Source of the DNA: Allolobophora icterica
Taxonomy: Eukaryota; Annelida; Clitellata; Crassiclitellata; Lumbricidae
Direction of reading: 5' to 3'
Length of the DNA stretch: 64,000 nucleotides
Assembly (NCBI GenBank): GCA_963556255.1
Contig: OY744604.1
Coordinates: 19,758,982 to 19,822,981 of the forward strand
Below, piece after piece: positions 60,181-64,000 of the stretch. The notes beneath the pieces are model-generated. The model had not been told where the DNA came from. It saw only the letters and a list, made by a program, of their open reading frames with translations, and made no database searches. The translations under genes were made by a program, and so were the position numbers. Every line of letters starts with the position of its first letter. Within the stretch, counting starts at the first letter, position 1.

Positions 60181-60399
60181 TGGTTTATCCTGCGTATGGA
60201 CGCGCCTGCACGGGCGACGTCACAATCTTCCAGTATCACCTAGCTGCGCCACTTCATGTAACTTGAAGTACCAACAACAGTTAGAACATCATATTAGGAA
60301 GGAAAATAACTCATAATTTACACGTCCAACACATCAACCGGTCCACCTGATGGATCAGAACAATCAGTTTACACTCTTCGCCAATATACTAAAACCTGT

Positions 60400-60786
60400 A
60401 CCCTTTAACTACTAGCGCACCCTCACAGGGTGCGGCATTACTTTTCTCTGAACTTTGCAATAAACATCAATTTTTGTATAATATCACTAATTACCATATA
60501 AACAGACGTAATTCTATCACATTATATGCTTCCAACTAAATAATTATAAAACCTTGCCTTCTCCTCCCTTGCAATTTCTTGCAGTTGGGAGATGACGTCA
60601 TTTTCTTGATTAATCAACCTCTATTTTTGGGTTAAATATATTAAAACTAGAAAAACTCTACTTAGAATGTTTAATCAGCTCAATACAAATAAGATAATAC
60701 AGTAGTATATTTAGTTAAAGCTGGATAGCAAAAATTTTTTGTGAATATTTGAATGCACCCTCCCAGGGTGCGCTAGTAGAAAATGG
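60400..60786. mobile_element. MITE with palindromic ends (possibly piggyBac-related)
   Basis: Left end CCCTTTAACTACTAGCGCAC and right end GTGCGCTAGTAGAAAATGGG are inverted repeats. Each end also contains its own small hairpin (CACCCTCACAGGGTG, CACCCTCCCAGGGTG). CCC termini and a TTAA right after the right end (60787-60790) fit piggyBac, but the left flank is TGTA. An isolated right-type end lies at 59166-59190. Confidence 0.6.
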
Positions 60787-60809
60787 GTTAACTCGCGCTA
60801 CCAGGAATT

Positions 60810-61028
60810 TCATCTGTGCACGGCCGAGGCCTTCTCCAGAGTTCGCTCAAAGTCAGCGATATTTTCATGGCTCTGCTTCTCTGCAACAGTATTTTTGGGT
60901 CTAATCTTTTTACCTATGTCCTCCATTTCTCTTACAAACCCATTTATCACATCACGGTCATCACCTTGTTGGTTTTTGCGCTCTATCAGTTCCTGCATCA
61001 TCAGGCATAATGCTGAAACATCCGCCAC
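60810..61028 (-). CDS. Small unrecognised ORF
   Basis: A minus frame of about 72 codons: the first methionine pair is in CLMMQELIERKNQQ, then VINGFVREMEDIGKKI, NTVAEKQSHENIADFERTLE and a stop. Charged and helix-prone, with protein-like composition. On the same strand, 500 bp upstream, there is a TATAAAAG box (61540-61547). It could be the end of a host gene, a Gag fragment of an LTR element or chance. No domain recognised and no splice site proven. Confidence 0.25.
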   Translation of the reverse strand: MADVSALCLMMQELIERKNQQGDDRDVINGFVREMEDIGKKIRPKNTVAEKQSHENIADFERTLEKASAVHR

Positions 61029-61716
61029 TTTTTAAGTTCAATTATCACCTTCAGATCGCATCAATACAGGATTAAATTTAGCTGAAGCTTCATGTTATGT
61101 TTTTGGCAGTTCGAATTCACAATTATAGTAGTGCTACATAAAAACGATATTTAGGTTCAATTATTGGCACACTACAATTTCTGATTCGCTAAGGCCGTTC
61201 ACTCAGAAACTTGCGTTACACAAACGGAAACTACGATTACATACTAGACGCAAATAAGTTAAATCAATTTCCATAAATTACAGAAATACGGAGTTACGGG
61301 TTACTTTACCACACCGAAAACTTCTTCAACAATACGTGTTTTCGATCAGCCAAAGTTTCTCAGAGAACAAAAGAGCGATCAAATCGAACGTTCCGACAGA
61401 AATCAGCTTTCAACCACTTAACGAGCTTCCAAAGTGTCCAGCTAAATTACAGAAACTGTGAAGAGCTCATTATCACACAGAACTCAACCGACATATCACT
61501 TGAGATTTCTTTCTCCCCTCTTTTCTGATCTGCAGCCTGCTTTTATAGCCCACACTTCGCGCCCAACCCTACGAAAGGTCGCGCCTAAATCCATCCAATG
61601 AGAGCGTTTGATTCCTTCGCGCGCCGCGCTTTCATATACCGCGCGACATGTTGCAGTGTTACAATTTCCCGCGTGTGCCATCCATTTGGCGCCATCGACT
61701 TATATTGGGACTTATA
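61029..61716 (-). promoter_or_regulatory. Possible minus-strand promoter region
   Basis: GGGCTATAAAAGCAGG on the minus strand (61537-61552) lies in a GCGCGC-rich stretch (61550-61680) unlike the AT-rich surroundings. This could be a gene promoter or LTR U3. No transcript start evidence. Confidence 0.35.
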
Positions 61717-62152
61717 TTGGGTGGACACAGCATAAGTCAATTCAAGCTTAAGCCTGGCCAGTTGCCCAACGTGACGTCAGGCAGCATTCATTAACGTCAT
61801 AGATCGACATGTGTGACGTTAGGCACCGCTCATTAACATGATAGATCGACGCAACAACAACAACAACAACAACAGGACATCAGCAACAGAAACAATAAAA
61901 TTGCTCCAAAACACAACAAACGATGGAAAATTTGTGTATCCGTTGGTTTCGTACAAGAAATTAATATACCTTTATCAACAAATTCAGAAAGTTATACGCA
62001 GGCTTAGATGCCTACAGCTACCATCTACAACGTACGTCGACAGCAGCTACTAAGCTGTTAGAGAGCTGCCTGACGTCACGTGAGGCAGAAAGGTTCAGCG
62101 TCAGTTTACAGTACAACTTCAGCTTGTGTATGCTGTGTCCATCCAACATACG
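61717..62152. mobile_element. MITE with about 70-bp inverted ends and (CAA)n
   Basis: GTGGACACAGCATAAGTCAA ... GTGACGTCAGGCAGC at 61720-61785 opposes GCTGCCTGACGTCACGTGAG ... TATGCTGTGTCCATC at 62072-62152. A (CAA)8 run lies at 61852-61875. No target duplication defined. Confidence 0.6.
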
Positions 62153-62350
62153 TCGATGCTTGACGCGCAGAGACAGTATTCGCTCATGCCAGCTGTCTCG
62201 TTCGTCACACATCCATCTGTAATTCTCTGAACAGCTATGGGCGTTTTAAGATGATTGTAACTATATATCCCGCATCCTGTATAAGAGCGCTTACTGGCTA
62301 TCTTTTGTACAATATCCCAGTACCTGGGCCCGGAATTTGGCCTCTATAGC

Positions 62351-62599
62351 CAGTGGCGGCGATCTTGTTTGACAGGTGGGGGGACATTTTGGAACAGATC
62401 TGGTGAAAAAAGAGTTTTGAACTGATCTGGTGAAAAAAAGAGGTCAAAATTTTTTTTTCGCGCTCATGCATGAGAAATTTGATGACCTTTTTTTAGGGGT
62501 TTCCTCAAAATTTGGGGGTCCAATGTATGGCGTGTCCCCCCACTCTTAAAGGTGGGGGGTCTTGTCCCCCTCGACCCCCCCCCGGGATCGCCGCCCATG
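62351..62599. mobile_element. hAT MITE, TSD TCTATAGC
   Basis: Perfect duplication TCTATAGC at 62343-62350 and 62600-62607; ends CAGTGGCGGCGATC and GATCGCCGCCCATG. G/C-homopolymer-rich interior (GGGGGG, CCCCCCCC). 249 bp. Confidence 0.93.
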
Positions 62600-62607
62600 T
62601 CTATAGC

Positions 62608-63019
62608 CTAGTTTGTCTAAGTTGCGCCTGTATCAGCTAAGTATAAATGAATAAACGAATTTGATTGGTTGAGTGATGGCATAAAGAAGAGGTCAGTATT
62701 CGCATGAAAACTGTTAACACTGTAAATGAAAACAAGATTGGTAAAGAAATTTCACATCTGAGTTGTAATAAAATTACTCTTCCGATTTTTTAATAAATAT
62801 ATAACTATTCTTAGAAATTTCGCCCACTCTCATTTAGCAAACAAGCTTTATAATGGCCTATTTTTTAGTATTCTCATGCTATAAAGTCACATTTTCGGTG
62901 AATATGTGAAGAACTCTTTATATCCTATAAACTTACGTTTCCTCCAATGTTGCAATGTACCGCGGTTCTGTATCACTCAGAGTAATTCCGTAGAAATCAA
63001 TAGATTTCGATGATTAAAG
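62608..63019. other. No gene seen
   Basis: AT-rich, unique. Confidence 0.35.
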
Positions 63020-63640
63020 CTTAATCGAAAGCAACACGAATAACAAATATTGTCGCATTTGCCCCCGTCTCGACCGAGGTCATCGGCTCGGTGTCAACGA
63101 CAACAGGACTCACACGTGATTGCAGATCTGTTAAAGGAAAAGAGGCCGGACCGGATGCCGTGAAATTTAGGTTCGGTTCCCTAATAGGGGAATTACCTCG
63201 ATACGGTCGTGAGCCTAACTCACGATAATCTACTCGAGCTTTGGCGCCTAATCGCTCGTTTCTTCCTATAAGGGTACCACGATGAGCAATGCCGAGTGAA
63301 TCAGGCGCGGTCGCTGAGCAAGAGACGGCCCTCAATACCTGAGAACCAGGGTTCGAATCCGATACTGCAATCATATTTAATATTGGTGACAGTTCAGTTC
63401 GGTCCAATCTGAACCTTACCTCATTTAGGCTGTGTCTAGCCTCCTGGGCTTCTATTGGTACTGTGCTCATTTGAGCATGAGCAGCCAAGAGCTGCTCCTG
63501 TATGACTTCTTTCTGCTTTCGAAGAGAGTCCTGCATTACATAAAGTCTTGACAATATCAGATCCACCGCGGATCCAGGCCTAGACACTCTAGACAAGGGA
63601 GTACTTCTCTGTTGTGCAGGAGCTATATGAATTCAATGCA
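63020..63640 (-). mobile_element. Gag-like interspersed repeat, copy 2
   Basis: Open minus frame 63596-63021 (191 codons): coiled-coil part MQDSLRKQKEVIQEQLLAAH through EARHSLNEVRFRLDRTELSP, then KARVDYRELGSRPYR and TDLQSRVSPVV. It matches copy 1 at 16340-16875. On the + strand the same DNA carries A-box-like TCGCTGAGCAAG (63310) and a perfect B box GGTTCGAATCC (63350-63360), so a tRNA-like promoter overlaps the frame. A Gag-type protein is inferred from composition only. Confidence 0.55.
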
Positions 63641-64000
63641 ATAGGAAACAGACCTTTCCTTACCAATTGCAAGATTAATGAAATCTCAGTCAACAGTTAA
63701 TGTTTCTATTAAGTGACAAACTTCAACAGTATCAATACTTAATGTGTTACAATATTCAGGCTGCAATATCTTCTAAGTAATTCTCCACACCAATTCTGAG
63801 ATATCTTTTCAGTTTACTTTTACTATCAAGCAACAGTTGGAGAAAGCATAATCAATTTCCCCTTAAACTGGTTATATGTTTCTACACGTTAGGAAATCAC
63901 GTCCAGTTTAAATCGGGTTCCCTCTAACTGTCTTTATAATAAGCGTAACGAAGGATAGGATCAGAGCGAGTGGCAGTTACGGTAGGTTTGGTCTGACGAG
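63641..64000. other. No gene seen
   Basis: AT-rich sequence to the window edge; no exon or element end recognised. Confidence 0.35.

Noticed and set aside
63303..63365. tRNA gene
   Set aside because: Perfect B box and a near A box, but no cloverleaf pairing that I can form. The copy at 16.6 kb is worse, so it is a repeat-borne tRNA-like segment.

Overview
The window is a piece of a metazoan nuclear genome, most likely a marine invertebrate deuterostome (echinoderm-like is my best guess, from recall only). The grounds are AT-rich, intron-rich DNA, many families of non-LTR retrotransposon, abundant hAT-type elements with 8-bp target duplications, very long microsatellites, and a strong excess of the octamer TAGGCCTA. 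Nothing looks prokaryotic: no operons, rRNA or CRISPR.

The one host gene I can assemble is on the + strand and spans about 10.55-46.27 kb. Twelve exons join into one open frame of 791 codons plus a stop: CARD1 (10566-10839), CARD2 (11939-12223), an alpha/beta domain resembling the N-terminal domain of TRADD (12703-13086), short linker exons (13312-13386, 19350-19454), coiled-coil exons (21550-21654, 33903-33998), a charged linker (37639-37764), CARD3 (42471-42746), CARD4 (43816-44097) and a helical C-terminal tail (about 45790-45940 and 46009-46225) followed by AATAAA at 46249. The ten exons through CARD4 all end in phase 1, and the nine of these that are internal are all multiples of three. 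By family, CARDs assemble with other CARDs in innate-immune and apoptotic signalling, and TRADD-N recruits TRAF-type partners, so the product is probably a scaffold or adaptor of death-fold signalling. A two-gene reading, with a second start exon at 35661-35727, cannot be excluded.

The gene grew by local duplication. The CARD1/CARD2 pair is repeated as CARD3/CARD4. The short linker exon exists in three copies, one decayed at 16878-17016. The coiled-coil exon and its intron flanks are duplicated (about 21.1-21.9 kb and 30.4-34.2 kb), and the second copy has been split by a solo LTR and a transposase remnant.

Almost everything else is mobile or repetitive DNA. Region by region: 0-2 kb RTE-like LINE with a (GA)64 tail; 2.5-3.4 kb hAT element; 3.6-4.8 kb LINE with an open RT frame; 6.4-9.4 kb a local repeat family, one copy holding a hAT MITE; 7.7-10.1 kb LINE 3' ends; 15.4-18.9 kb LINE remnants, microsatellite, a gag-like repeat and a hAT MITE; 22.8-25.7 kb a long-TIR transposon carrying a broken gene; 26-30 kb LINE remnants and MITEs; 31.0-31.8 kb solo LTR; 31.8-33.9 kb and 35.8-37.5 kb transposase remnants; 39.6-42.4 kb LINEs; 44.3-45.4 kb MITE and LINE tail; 46.5-48.2 kb and 49.2-50.4 kb hAT-like elements (the second nested); 50.9-51.5 kb satellite; 54.4-55.3 kb LINE; 56.3-56.9 kb GGACGA array; 58.0-58.6 kb LTR; 59.2-62.6 kb piggyBac-like remnant and MITEs; 63.0-63.6 kb the second gag-like repeat. 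All identifications are from reading and memory; no search was run.
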